Of a stretch of DNA of 64,000 nt, positions 35,951 to 44,104 are shown piece after piece. The stretch lies in the NCBI GenBank assembly GCA_012728295.1, contig JAAYFJ010000013.1:24844-88843 (forward strand), read 5' to 3'. Numbering within the stretch: the first letter of the stretch is position 1; the number at the start of each line of letters is the position of its first letter. Under the pieces are notes generated by a model. The model worked only from the letters and a program-made list of their open reading frames with translations, had not been told where the DNA came from and did no database searches. This DNA is from Tissierellia bacterium (GTDB lineage Bacteria; Bacillota; Clostridia; Tissierellales; Peptoniphilaceae). The translations under genes were made by a program, and so were the position numbers.

Positions 35951-36442
35951 ATGTACCCACATAATATGGAAGAATTAAAGGAAATTACAATTGGAAAACT
36001 CAAAGAAAAAGGTGTGCAGTTAAAAGATATTGCCGAGCTGGTATATGACTTGCAAAAACCTTATTTTCAAGGAATGACTATGGAACTAGCCGAGGAAAGC
36101 GTAATGGCAGTTTTGAGAAAAAGAGAAGTCATTCATGCAATACTTACAGGTATTGCTATTGATGAAATGGCACAAAAAAAACTATTACCTGAGCCAATAC
36201 AGAGTATAATTGAAGCAGATGAGGGGCTATATGGTATAGATGAAGTCCTACCATTGGGAATAATTAACCTTTACGGAACCATAGGTTTGACTAACTTTGG
36301 ATACTTGGATAAAGAGAAAAAGGGAATAATAAAGGAATTAGACGGTAGAAAAAAACATATGGTCACTACTTTCCTAGATGATTTGGTAGCAGCTATAGCA
36401 GCAGCTGCAGCCTCTAGAATCGCTCATGCTAATATAAAATAG
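35951..36442 (+). CDS. Phosphatidylglycerophosphatase A-like protein (YutG type)
   Basis: A 163-residue protein of the PgpA family as found in Bacillota (YutG group). It keeps the conserved acidic and histidine positions VIHAILTGIAIDEMAQKKLL near 60-78, GLYGIDEVLP and the helix FLDDLVAAIAAAAASRIAH at the end. PgpA in proteobacteria removes phosphate from phosphatidylglycerophosphate; for the Bacillota group the substrate is less sure. It lacks the N-terminal membrane helices of E. coli PgpA. AAGGAGATAAT precedes the ATG. Confidence 0.8.
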   Translation: MYPHNMEELKEITIGKLKEKGVQLKDIAELVYDLQKPYFQGMTMELAEESVMAVLRKREVIHAILTGIAIDEMAQKKLLPEPIQSIIEADEGLYGIDEVLPLGIINLYGTIGLTNFGYLDKEKKGIIKELDGRKKHMVTTFLDDLVAAIAAAAASRIAHANIK

Positions 36443-36450
36443 AATATAAT

Positions 36451-36481
36451 ATATAAAGGCGACGAAAGTCGCCTTTATATA
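36451..36481 (+). terminator. Terminator before RNase HI gene
   Basis: A 13-bp perfect stem (ATATAAAGGCGAC) with a GAAA tetraloop. The right arm supplies a short T-rich end; the ribosome binding site of the next gene follows at once. Confidence 0.75.
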
Positions 36482-36495
36482 TATGAGGAGAAAAT

Positions 36496-37083
36496 ATGAA
36501 ATACTACGCTGTAAAGCAGGGGAAAAAGCCTGGGATATATTCCACTTGGGAGGAATGTAAAGCACAAGTTCACGGTTTTCCCGGAGCGATATATAAAAAA
36601 TTCGAAGATGAAGCCTTGGCAAAAGCCTTTATCTCTGGGGAACAAGTGGTACCAAAGATTAACCCAAATGATACTGTGGCATATGTGGACGGGAGTTATG
36701 ATGTTGCTACACATAGGTTTAGCTATGGGGCGGTTATTATTCATAACAAAGAAGAATATGAACTGTCAGAAGCTTTCAGTGATGAAAGATGGGCAGATAT
36801 GAGAAATGTAGCCGGGGAAATTAGAGGAGCTATGGCAGCCATAACTTGGGCTACAGAAAATAAAGTCGAAAAACTAATTATATACCATGACTATGAAGGG
36901 ATAAGCAGATGGCCGTTGGGAGAATGGAAAGCCCAAAAAGAATGTACCAAAGCCTATGTACAGTTCGTAAAGGATCATAGAGATGTAGAAGTGACATTTA
37001 TGAAGGTAAAGGCTCACAGTGGGAACATACTAAATGACAGGGCTGACCTTTTGGCTAAAGAAGCATTGAAAGACAGCGATTAA
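36496..37083 (+). CDS. rnhA: Ribonuclease HI with viroplasmin N-terminal domain
   Basis: A 195-residue enzyme that cuts RNA in RNA-DNA hybrids. The N-terminal viroplasmin/caulimovirus-VI type domain (KYYAVKQGKKPGIYSTWEEC, then FPGAIYKKFE) binds hybrids in eukaryotic RNase H1. The catalytic domain starts at 61: AYVDGSYD (Asp65), GEIRGAMAAITWA (Glu), IYHDYEGI (Asp), KAHSGNILNDRADLLAK (His and Asp). All four acidic residues are present. GAGGAGAAAAT precedes the ATG. Confidence 0.94.
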   Translation: MKYYAVKQGKKPGIYSTWEECKAQVHGFPGAIYKKFEDEALAKAFISGEQVVPKINPNDTVAYVDGSYDVATHRFSYGAVIIHNKEEYELSEAFSDERWADMRNVAGEIRGAMAAITWATENKVEKLIIYHDYEGISRWPLGEWKAQKECTKAYVQFVKDHRDVEVTFMKVKAHSGNILNDRADLLAKEALKDSD

Positions 37084-37085
37084 TA

Positions 37086-37116
37086 AAACCCTCAAACGAT
37101 TGACGTTTGAGGGTTT
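37086..37116. terminator. Bidirectional terminator (rnhA / comEB)
   Basis: AAACCCTCAAACG, loop ATTGA, CGTTTGAGGGTTT, between convergent genes. Confidence 0.85.
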
Positions 37117-37125
37117 AAACTTGCT

Positions 37126-37551
37126 TTACTCCACTTGAACTACCAGTATTTTATTTTTTTCTAATAATTCTAGTGCATATTCGTCTACTCTATAGGCATG
37201 TTTATAATAGATAGCCTTAATACCTGCTTGAATTAGTGCCTTAGTGCAATTTAGACAAGGGAAGTGAGTTATATAAGCATCACAATCTTTGACAGAAATT
37301 CCCTCTTTGGCACAGTATAATAATGCGTTCATCTCTGCATGAATAGTTGCGATACAATGGCCATCTCTCATGGTATGTCCAACGTCAAAACAGTGTGGAT
37401 TCCCAGCAACAGAACCGTTATATCCTGTAGAAACAATGCGATGGTCTCTATTTACCAACACACAACCTACATAAGCCCTGTCACAAGTTGATCTAGATGC
37501 CACCATATCAGTTATTTCCATAAAATATTGGTGCCAATTTTTTCTTTTCAT
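37126..37551 (-). CDS. comEB: dCMP deaminase (ComEB)
   Basis: A 141-residue zinc enzyme of the dCMP/cytidine deaminase family which makes dUMP from dCMP. Zinc site: HAE at 71-73 with catalytic Glu73 and PCLNC at 98-102. Its ATG overlaps the stop of the upstream regulator gene by one base (TGATG), so both are translationally coupled. In many Bacillota the comEB name comes from the competence operon, but here no comEA/comEC is adjacent. Confidence 0.93.
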   Translation of the reverse strand: MKRKNWHQYFMEITDMVASRSTCDRAYVGCVLVNRDHRIVSTGYNGSVAGNPHCFDVGHTMRDGHCIATIHAEMNALLYCAKEGISVKDCDAYITHFPCLNCTKALIQAGIKAIYYKHAYRVDEYALELLEKNKILVVQVE

Positions 37552-38165
37552 CAGATATCCAATTCTTTCATATAATTATATACCGTATATCTGGATATTC
37601 CCATTATTCTAGCTATTTCCGGTATAGATTTTTGCATTTTCAATAGGCCTAGATTATTCATTCTATTAATTACTTCAAGCCTATCTTGTTTATTCATCAT
37701 GGACAATGGTTTTCCAATTTCCGTAACAATATCTTCAAGGCTAGATTTGATTACATTGTCATCGGAAAAATCGGGTGTTGAACCAAGGGATCCAGTGGTA
37801 GTCAAGAAAGTTGAAAGCATTCTGCTTACCCTAGATATATCTTCGCAATCATAGTTGATGCACAAAGCATATCTTTGACCATTAAATATTGTTGAAATAG
37901 TAGAAGACTTAACATTTTTTTTCAGTGCATCTCTCATGTCATAGTTTATAAAATAACCATCTGCACTATGTGCTATGCGTTTTTTAGCAATGTCCAAAAT
38001 AGGTGAGCCTACTTCTCGGCCGGATACATGGCCGTTGAAAATAGCAATTACCTTTTGTTCACTTCCTGATAGAACTACCTCGCAATTATCACCAAACATC
38101 TCGGCAATTAAACTGGCAAGGCTTGTTAGAAACTCAATAAACTCCTTTTCAGTCACTAATGTCAC
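37551..38165 (-). CDS. YheO-type PAS and helix-turn-helix regulator
   Basis: A 204-residue regulator. Residues 5-115 resemble the YheO-like PAS domain (EMFGDNCEVVLSGSEQKVIAIFNGHVSGREVGSP pattern, read at 17-50, and YFINYDMRDALKKNVKSST). Residues 150-204 form the associated HTH (QKSIPEIARIMGISRYTVYNYM). Relatives such as DauR control amino acid metabolism. The GTG start at 38165 follows AGGAAAGC. It faces the iorA operon across 241 bases, so it could control this operon as well as comEB. Confidence 0.88.
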   Translation of the reverse strand: MTLVTEKEFIEFLTSLASLIAEMFGDNCEVVLSGSEQKVIAIFNGHVSGREVGSPILDIAKKRIAHSADGYFINYDMRDALKKNVKSSTISTIFNGQRYALCINYDCEDISRVSRMLSTFLTTTGSLGSTPDFSDDNVIKSSLEDIVTEIGKPLSMMNKQDRLEVINRMNNLGLLKMQKSIPEIARIMGISRYTVYNYMKELDI

Positions 38166-38320
38166 CGCTTTCCTAAAATATTAATAATGATATTATATCA
38201 TATAAACAAATAGTAGAGGCGTCAATTTGAAAAAATATTCAAGTTAATATGCCATATTGGATTGACAAAAACAACACTGTTAAGGAGGAAACATTATTGA
38301 GAAGAATATAACAACAAATT

Positions 38321-38381
38321 GTCAACAAATAGGCAATAAATACACATTTTGTTGACTTAAATACAGATAGCATGATATACT
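38321..38381 (+). promoter_or_regulatory. Promoter and palindromic operator of the iorA operon
   Basis: TTGACT (38352-38357) and TATACT (38376-38381) are 18 bases apart. GTCAACAAA (38321-38329) and its exact reverse complement TTTGTTGAC (38348-38356) flank an 18-base gap; the right arm covers the -35. A further CAACAAAT lies at 38312. This suggests control by a DNA-binding protein, possibly the divergent YheO-type regulator. Confidence 0.55.
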
Positions 38382-38406
38382 TAAATCAGAAAAGGAGGGA
38401 TGGTTA

Positions 38407-40188
38407 ATGAAGGAATTTATGACAGGTAATGAAGCGGTAGCAAGAGGAGTTTACGAGGCTGGAGTGCATTTTGCATCAGCATATCCAGGCACTCCCAGTA
38501 CGGAGATTTTGGAGAATATCGAAAAGTATGAAGAAGTCACTGCAGAATGGGCTCCCAATGAAAAAGTAGCATTGGAGTCAGCTATTGGAGCATCAATCGC
38601 AGGTGGTCGTTCCTTTGCAGCTATGAAAATGGTAGGAGTGAACGTAGCTGCGGATCCATTGTTTACCTACGCTTATATGGGTGTCAACGGTGGTTTTGTA
38701 TTTGTATCTGCGGATGATCCAGGACAGTTTTCATCTCAAAATGAGCAAGACAATAGAAACTACGCTGCATTTGCTAGGATTGCTATGTTTGAACCTTCAG
38801 ATAGTCAAGAAGCCAAAGACATGGTTAAAGAAGCATATAGAGTTAGCGAAGAATATAATACGACTGTAATGCTTAGGATGACTACTCGAGTTGACCATTC
38901 CAAGAGCTTAGTTGAGTTGGGAGAAAGAGAAGAAGTCAGCATTAAGCCATATGATAGAGCTATGGGCTCTTCAAGATTTGATGCAGTTCCAGCTAAGTCT
39001 AAAAGGCATAGATTAGATTTAGTGGGAAGATTTGAAAAACTAAGAGAGTATTCAGAAAATACGCCATTTAACTTTGAGGAATATCATACTGACAAAATAG
39101 GGGTAGTAACTTCTGGAGTTGCATATAGATATGCTAAGGAAGTATTTGGTGAAGATGCTTCATATTTAAAACTTGGATTTACAAACCCTCTACCAATGAC
39201 TAAGATTAAAGAATTTGCAAAAAGAATGGATAAAGTATATGTAATTGAAGAACTAGATCCATTTATTGAGCGTCAGATGAAGCAAGAGGGAGTTGAGTGT
39301 ATAGGAAAAGAATTGCTTCCAGATATTGGGGAATTATCCACTAAGATTATAGCTGAAAAACTGTTAGGAAAGACTACAGAGACCATCAGCTTCGATCAAG
39401 ATAAATTAGTACTACGTCCTCCAACTCTTTGTGCGGGCTGCCCTCACAGAGGATTTTTCTATACCCTTGGTAAATTGAAAAATGTTATGGTTGCAGCAGA
39501 TATTGGCTGTTATACCCTTGGTGGAGCGCCACCGTTAAGTGCAACGGACACCTGTATATGTATGGGTGGTAGTGCAGGAACAGGCCATGGAGCTCAAAGG
39601 ATTTTTGAAAGAGCTGGAGAGGGTAAGAGAGCAGTGTCAGTAATGGGAGATTCAACGTTTTTCCATACGGGAATAAACGGCTTAATCAATGCCCTATATA
39701 ATAAATCAAAATTGGTAACCTGTGTATTGGATAATAGGACAACTGCAATGACAGGGCATCAAGAAAATCCGGGAACGGGATATACAGCTCATGGGGACAT
39801 TACTCTTGAGATGGATATTGCTACCATTGCAAAAGCTTTGGGATGCAAGCATGTAAGGACGGTAAACCCTCATAAGATGGATGAAGTAAACGATGCATTA
39901 CAATGGGCGTTGGCATTAGAAGAACCTAGTGTCATCATCACCAGATATCCTTGTGCGCTGAAAAAATACTCCCCTGAGGACGTAGAAGAATTTGGAGCTT
40001 TAGACACCAAATATGAAGTGGATCAGGATATTTGTATTGGGTGTAAGAAGTGTACTAAGACTGGCTGTCCTGCAGTTCACTTTAAAGACGCAATTAAGAA
40101 ATCTAGTATTAATGCGGCTCAGTGTGTGGGATGTAGCGTTTGTTCACAAGTCTGCCCAGTTAAAGCCATCCATGTAAAGGAGAGTTAA
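38407..40188 (+). CDS. iorA: Indolepyruvate ferredoxin oxidoreductase, alpha subunit
   Basis: IorA with IorB oxidises aryl or other 2-oxo acids to acyl-CoA, CO2 and reduced ferredoxin. 593 residues: pyrimidine-binding domain at the start (MTGNEAVARGVYEAGVHFAS, YPGTPSTEI), thiamine-pyrophosphate domain (CAGCPHRGFFY near 345, GDSTFFHTGINGL near 416), and two [4Fe-4S] motifs in the last 55 residues (CIGCKKCTKTGCP and CVGCSVCSQVCP). AGGAGGGATGGTTA precedes the ATG. First gene of iorA-iorB-ptb-buk. Confidence 0.96.
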   Translation: MKEFMTGNEAVARGVYEAGVHFASAYPGTPSTEILENIEKYEEVTAEWAPNEKVALESAIGASIAGGRSFAAMKMVGVNVAADPLFTYAYMGVNGGFVFVSADDPGQFSSQNEQDNRNYAAFARIAMFEPSDSQEAKDMVKEAYRVSEEYNTTVMLRMTTRVDHSKSLVELGEREEVSIKPYDRAMGSSRFDAVPAKSKRHRLDLVGRFEKLREYSENTPFNFEEYHTDKIGVVTSGVAYRYAKEVFGEDASYLKLGFTNPLPMTKIKEFAKRMDKVYVIEELDPFIERQMKQEGVECIGKELLPDIGELSTKIIAEKLLGKTTETISFDQDKLVLRPPTLCAGCPHRGFFYTLGKLKNVMVAADIGCYTLGGAPPLSATDTCICMGGSAGTGHGAQRIFERAGEGKRAVSVMGDSTFFHTGINGLINALYNKSKLVTCVLDNRTTAMTGHQENPGTGYTAHGDITLEMDIATIAKALGCKHVRTVNPHKMDEVNDALQWALALEEPSVIITRYPCALKKYSPEDVEEFGALDTKYEVDQDICIGCKKCTKTGCPAVHFKDAIKKSSINAAQCVGCSVCSQVCPVKAIHVKES

Positions 40189-40190
40189 TT

Positions 40191-40763
40191 ATGTCAGTAA
40201 CCAATATTCTATTAGTAGGAGTAGGCGGCCAAGGAACTGTATTGGCAAGTACGATATTAGCTAAAGGCTTGATTAAAGCCGGTTATGACGTTAAGATGTC
40301 TGAAATACACGGAATGAGCCAAAGGGGAGGAAGTGTGTCCACGCAGGTTCGTTTTGGGAAAGAGGTTATTTCTCCAGTTATTGGAGAAGGTGAAGCAGAT
40401 ATTATTGTTGCTTTTGAAAAAATGGAAGCTTTAAGATATTTAAACTTTCTTAAACCGGAAGGTAGCGTGATTGTAAACGAAGAGGAATTGCCTTCTGCTA
40501 TTATTCAAGCTGGGTTAGCAAAGTACCCAGAGGGAATTTTGGAAGAGCTTAAGAGTCATGCTAAGACTTATCCAATTCCTGCTACAACAATTGCAGGTGA
40601 AATGGGTAATGAAAAGGTTATGAACGTGGTACTATTTGGAGCAATGGCAAAGATGCTTGGACTATCTGATGTAGATTGGAAGGAAGTCATAAAAGAAAAT
40701 GTTAAGCCTCAATTTGCAGAATTAAACTTACAGGCTTATGAAAAAGGGGCAGAATTAATTTAA
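40191..40763 (+). CDS. iorB: Indolepyruvate ferredoxin oxidoreductase, beta subunit
   Basis: A 190-residue gamma/beta-type subunit of 2-oxoacid:ferredoxin oxidoreductases (NILLVGVGGQGTVLASTILA, then SEIHGMSQRGGSVSTQVRFG), here separate from IorA as usual for indolepyruvate enzymes. It starts 2 bases after iorA with AAAGGAGAGTTAATT upstream. Confidence 0.95.
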   Translation: MSVTNILLVGVGGQGTVLASTILAKGLIKAGYDVKMSEIHGMSQRGGSVSTQVRFGKEVISPVIGEGEADIIVAFEKMEALRYLNFLKPEGSVIVNEEELPSAIIQAGLAKYPEGILEELKSHAKTYPIPATTIAGEMGNEKVMNVVLFGAMAKMLGLSDVDWKEVIKENVKPQFAELNLQAYEKGAELI

Positions 40764-40774
40764 TATTTAAAACT

Positions 40775-40798
40775 GATAGGCGGTTTACTCCGCCTATC
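40775..40798 (+). other. Intercistronic hairpin between iorB and ptb
   Basis: GATAGGCGG and CCGCCTATC form a perfect 9-bp stem with loop TTTACT. No U tract follows, so it is more likely a processing or stability element than a full terminator. Confidence 0.55.
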
Positions 40799-40820
40799 GT
40801 TATCTTAAAGGTAGGTGGCT

Positions 40821-41720
40821 ATGAAAAATTTTGAGCAATTGCTAGATAGCATTAAAAACGTAAATAGAAAGCGACTAGCTGTGGTAGCGGCTGATGAGCA
40901 TGCCATAGAAGCAGCTATTGAAGGTAGAAACGCAGGGTTTATTTATCCTATATTCATAGGCGATATTTCATCTATGGAATCGATATTAAACAAATTGGAT
41001 AAGACCGGTGAATATGAGTTAGTAGAGGCAAGTAGCCCAGAAGAAGCAGCATCCATGGCTGTTCAAATGGTTAGAGAAGAAAAAGTGGATATGATATTAA
41101 AGGGTCATATTGATACTGCTAAGCTTCTTAAGCCGGTAGTCAATAAGGATACAGGAATAGGCACAGGTGCCACCATTTCTCACATGGCGTTGTTGGAGTG
41201 TCCAGCATATCATAAATTGTTTATTATTACTGACGGTGGGATGGTGACATATCCAACGCTAGAACAGAAAAAATCGATATTGGAATCTGCTGTCAAAGTA
41301 ATGAAGACATTGGGAGTAGAGAAACCAAAAGTGGCTTGCTTGGCGGCAGTTGAAAAACCGAATCCAAAGCTGCCAGAGACTTTAGATGGACAAGCCTTAG
41401 CAGAAATGGCACAGTCAGGCGAGATAAAGGATTGTGTAGTAGCGGGGCCTATTTCATTTGACTTGGCATTTAATAAAGAAGCTGCACTATTAAAAGAATA
41501 TGAAAGCGAAGTCGCTGGGGACCCGGACATTATGCTGGTACCAGATTTCGTATGTGGTAATATATTAAGTAAATCAATTATCCATGCAGGAAAAGGTAGA
41601 ATGGCAGGGTTGATAGTAGGGGCGAAAGTACCAATTTTACTAACATCTAGGGCTTCCTCTGCAGAGGAGAAGTACCTTTCACTGGCATTTGCTGTGGCAT
41701 TGGAACAGGGGGCATGCTAA
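40821..41720 (+). CDS. ptb: Phosphate butyryltransferase-type acyltransferase
   Basis: Ptb turns an acyl-CoA and phosphate into acyl phosphate and CoA. 299 residues with the phosphate acetyl/butyryl transferase fold: RKRLAVVAADEHAIEAA near 16-32, DMILKGHIDTAKLLKPVV near 91-108, GPISFDLAFNKEAA near 212-225 and VGAKVPILLTSRASS near 271. I use ATG 40821, 9 bases after AAAGG, instead of GTG 40815. buk overlaps the stop. Confidence 0.93.
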   Translation: MKNFEQLLDSIKNVNRKRLAVVAADEHAIEAAIEGRNAGFIYPIFIGDISSMESILNKLDKTGEYELVEASSPEEAASMAVQMVREEKVDMILKGHIDTAKLLKPVVNKDTGIGTGATISHMALLECPAYHKLFIITDGGMVTYPTLEQKKSILESAVKVMKTLGVEKPKVACLAAVEKPNPKLPETLDGQALAEMAQSGEIKDCVVAGPISFDLAFNKEAALLKEYESEVAGDPDIMLVPDFVCGNILSKSIIHAGKGRMAGLIVGAKVPILLTSRASSAEEKYLSLAFAVALEQGAC

Positions 41721-42775
41721 TGAAAATATTAGTTATTAATCCAGGATCAACTTCCACTAAAATTGCCGTTTATGACGACGAAAATATTATGTTTAAGGTC
41801 TCCTTGGATCACTCAGTTGAAGAGTTGAAAAAATATGAAACCATAGGCGATCAATATCCTATGAGAATGAAATTGGTGACTGAAGCGTTGGAGAGCAACA
41901 ATCTTAAATTGGAGGATTTGGATTGTATCGTAGGTAGAGGAGGGCCGGTGGCTCCGTTGCAGTCAGGCGCATATGAAGTAAATAAAGCTCTGTGCGATAA
42001 ACTGCTAAATAATCCTATGGCACAACACGCATCAAACTTGGCGGGAGTTATTGCCTATCATATAGGACAAGATTTGGGGATTCCAGCGTATATTTACGAC
42101 TCTGTGGCAACGGACGAATTAAGAGAAATTGCAAGAATTACCGGCCTAAAAGAAGTAAGGCGTTCAGCTATGGCCCATGCTCTAAATATGAGAGCCAATG
42201 CATTGAAATATGCTAAGAGCCAAGGTGTTAGCCTCATTGATGTTAAATATGTCATCGTGCATCTTGGCGGTGGAATAACGCTTTCTGTGTTCGATGGTGG
42301 AAAAATGGTGGACATGGTCAGTGATGATGAAGGAGCTTTTAGTCCGGAACGTTCTGGAGGATTGCCTCTAAGAAAATTTCTAAGGCTTTCTACTGAAATG
42401 GACGAAGAGACTATGCTTAAAAAACTACGTTCTCAAGGTGGACTGAACAGCCACTTGGGCACCACCGATGTAAGAGAAGTAGAGGCTAGAATCAGTGAAG
42501 GTGACGAATATGCAAAGCTGGTTTTAGATGCCATGATTTACAATGTAGCTAAAGCTGTTGGTGCTCTTTCCACTGTAGTAGAAGGAAAAGTGGATGCCAT
42601 TATTCTAACGGGAGGCATTGCATTTTCTGAAAAAGTAACTAAAGCATTGACAAAGAGAATTGAATTTATTGCACCTGTAGTTGTAGTACCAGGGGAAAAT
42701 GAGTTGGAAGCATTGGCCTTTGGAGGTCTTAGGGTAATGCGAGGACAGGAACAAGCACATGTATTTGAAGACTAA
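41720..42775 (+). CDS. buk: Butyrate kinase
   Basis: Buk moves the phosphate from butyryl (or branched/aryl-acyl) phosphate to ADP, giving ATP and the free acid. The 351 residues begin ILVINPGSTSTKIAVY, the ASKHA phosphate loop, and show VHLGGGITLSVFDGGKMVDM near 177-196 and ILTGGIAFSEKV near 295. ATG 41720 shares its A with the ptb stop (TAATG), and AGGGGG lies 7 bases upstream; ATG 41714 lies too close to that site. Last gene of the operon. Confidence 0.95.
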   Translation: MKILVINPGSTSTKIAVYDDENIMFKVSLDHSVEELKKYETIGDQYPMRMKLVTEALESNNLKLEDLDCIVGRGGPVAPLQSGAYEVNKALCDKLLNNPMAQHASNLAGVIAYHIGQDLGIPAYIYDSVATDELREIARITGLKEVRRSAMAHALNMRANALKYAKSQGVSLIDVKYVIVHLGGGITLSVFDGGKMVDMVSDDEGAFSPERSGGLPLRKFLRLSTEMDEETMLKKLRSQGGLNSHLGTTDVREVEARISEGDEYAKLVLDAMIYNVAKAVGALSTVVEGKVDAIILTGGIAFSEKVTKALTKRIEFIAPVVVVPGENELEALAFGGLRVMRGQEQAHVFED

Positions 42776-42795
42776 GGCGCCTATTGGCGCCTTTT
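42774..42795 (+). terminator. Terminator of the ior-ptb-buk operon
   Basis: AAGGCGCC, loop TATT, GGCGCCTTTT. Confidence 0.85.
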
Positions 42796-42863
42796 GATTA
42801 TATTTATGGAATTATGGTATAATATATTGAAAAGAAAAAACATATTATGAAATAAAGGGTGAT

Positions 42864-43736
42864 ATGATGTTTTATGAGGGAAGGGTATATAGACCACCTA
42901 GTGAGGCGAGAAGTTTAATAATACAAGCTACCGTTGGTTGTTCACACAATGGTTGCACATTTTGTTCCATGTATAAAGGCGAGCCGTTTAAAATAAAGCC
43001 ATATAATAGAATTATGGAAGATATGCAAACGGCAAGAGAATTATATACACACGTAGAGAAGATGTTTTTAGCTGATGGGGATTGCATGATGATGCCCGCA
43101 GAAGATTTGAAAAAAATACTGGATTTAGCAAAGATTGTATTTCCAGAATTAAAGCAAATAAGCACTTACGGAACTACCAAATCGATTTTAAAGAAAAGTA
43201 AAGAAGAGCTGTTAATGCTTAAAGAGCATGGATTAGATATGATATATTTAGGAGTGGAATCTGGCAGTGCAAAGGTGTTGGAGCATGTAAAAAAAGGCGT
43301 GACACCGGATGAGATAATTAAGAGCGGAAGAATGGTAAGAGAAGCTGGAATAAAGCTATCAGTAACCTTCATATCGGGACTAGGTAGTGATATTCTAAGT
43401 CATGAACACGCCGTTGAAAGCGCAAGAGTCATCAATGATATGCAACCAGATTACATTGGACTGTTGACTTTATTACTGGAACCACACGCTCCATTGTATA
43501 AAGAGGTGCAAGATGGCTCATTCCATTACTTGGAGCCCCATGAAGTGCTATTGGAAACAAAGACTATGGTAGAGAACATAGACGTTCCCCACGGAGTATT
43601 TAGAAGCAACCATGCAAGCAACTATGTTCCGTTGAGAGGAACCTTTCCAGATGATAAGGAAAGGATATTAAGAGACATTGAAAAGGGTTTATCCATAGAT
43701 GATGCAACTTTTAAGAACAAATATAGGGCACTTTAA
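42864..43736 (+). CDS. Radical SAM protein
   Basis: A 290-residue radical SAM enzyme. The cluster cysteines are C26, C31 and C34 in VGCSHNGCTFCSMYKG (CX4CX2C, a variant spacing seen in this stand-alone group). LYLGVESG-like text appears as IYLGVESGSAKVLEHVKKG and the fold ends near residue 210. No B12 domain or extra cluster is present. Substrate unknown. AAAGGGTGAT precedes two consecutive ATGs; I give the first. Monocistronic. Confidence 0.85.
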   Translation: MMFYEGRVYRPPSEARSLIIQATVGCSHNGCTFCSMYKGEPFKIKPYNRIMEDMQTARELYTHVEKMFLADGDCMMMPAEDLKKILDLAKIVFPELKQISTYGTTKSILKKSKEELLMLKEHGLDMIYLGVESGSAKVLEHVKKGVTPDEIIKSGRMVREAGIKLSVTFISGLGSDILSHEHAVESARVINDMQPDYIGLLTLLLEPHAPLYKEVQDGSFHYLEPHEVLLETKTMVENIDVPHGVFRSNHASNYVPLRGTFPDDKERILRDIEKGLSIDDATFKNKYRAL

Positions 43737-44104
43737 TATATCAACTCAGCATGATAACTCATCAAAGCTGGAAAGTAGTAAAAAATAGTCTATTTTTTAT
43801 TATGGATGTTTCAAAAAAAGTAAAATATTTACAAAATATTATTATAAGAAAAGTTAGAGTTTTGTAAAGTCCGTATAAATATCAGTGTTTGCGGTGTGAC
43901 AATAATAATAATTAGGAAATAAATAAATTAAGAACAAGCAGGGGAGTTTAGAGACACCCCCGCTTGTTCTTTTTCATAGCTACAATTAAGACTAAAGATG
44001 TGATAATATAATTAACAAGGAAAGCGATAGGGTGATTGACAACATGGTAAAAGAGAAAGGACAATGACAGTTATAACAAGAAATATTTTATTGAGGTGAT
44101 AATT
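43737..44104. other. 368-base intergenic region with an orphan terminator
   Basis: No credible gene. It contains A/T-rich sequence, a strong terminator at 43931-43975 that belongs to no visible gene, and a TATAAT at 44007-44012 that may be the -10 of galU. A short untranslated RNA ending at the terminator is possible. Confidence 0.6.
43931..43975 (+). terminator. Strong terminator without a gene upstream
   Basis: GAACAAGC-A-GGGG pairs with CCCC-C-GCTTGTTC and ends in TTTTT. It lies 195 bases after the radical SAM gene. Confidence 0.8.

Noticed and set aside
34504..36003. Long antisense frames rich in serine
   Set aside because: They mirror the Glu/Lys-rich tail of the sense gene (GA-rich codons give Ser/Leu on the complement), have no ribosome binding sites and resemble no family.
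38296..38310. TTG-AGA-AGA-ATA-TAA leader peptide behind AAGGAGG upstream of iorA
   Set aside because: It would be four residues, lies upstream of the proposed promoter, and there is no attenuator-like structure; probably chance.
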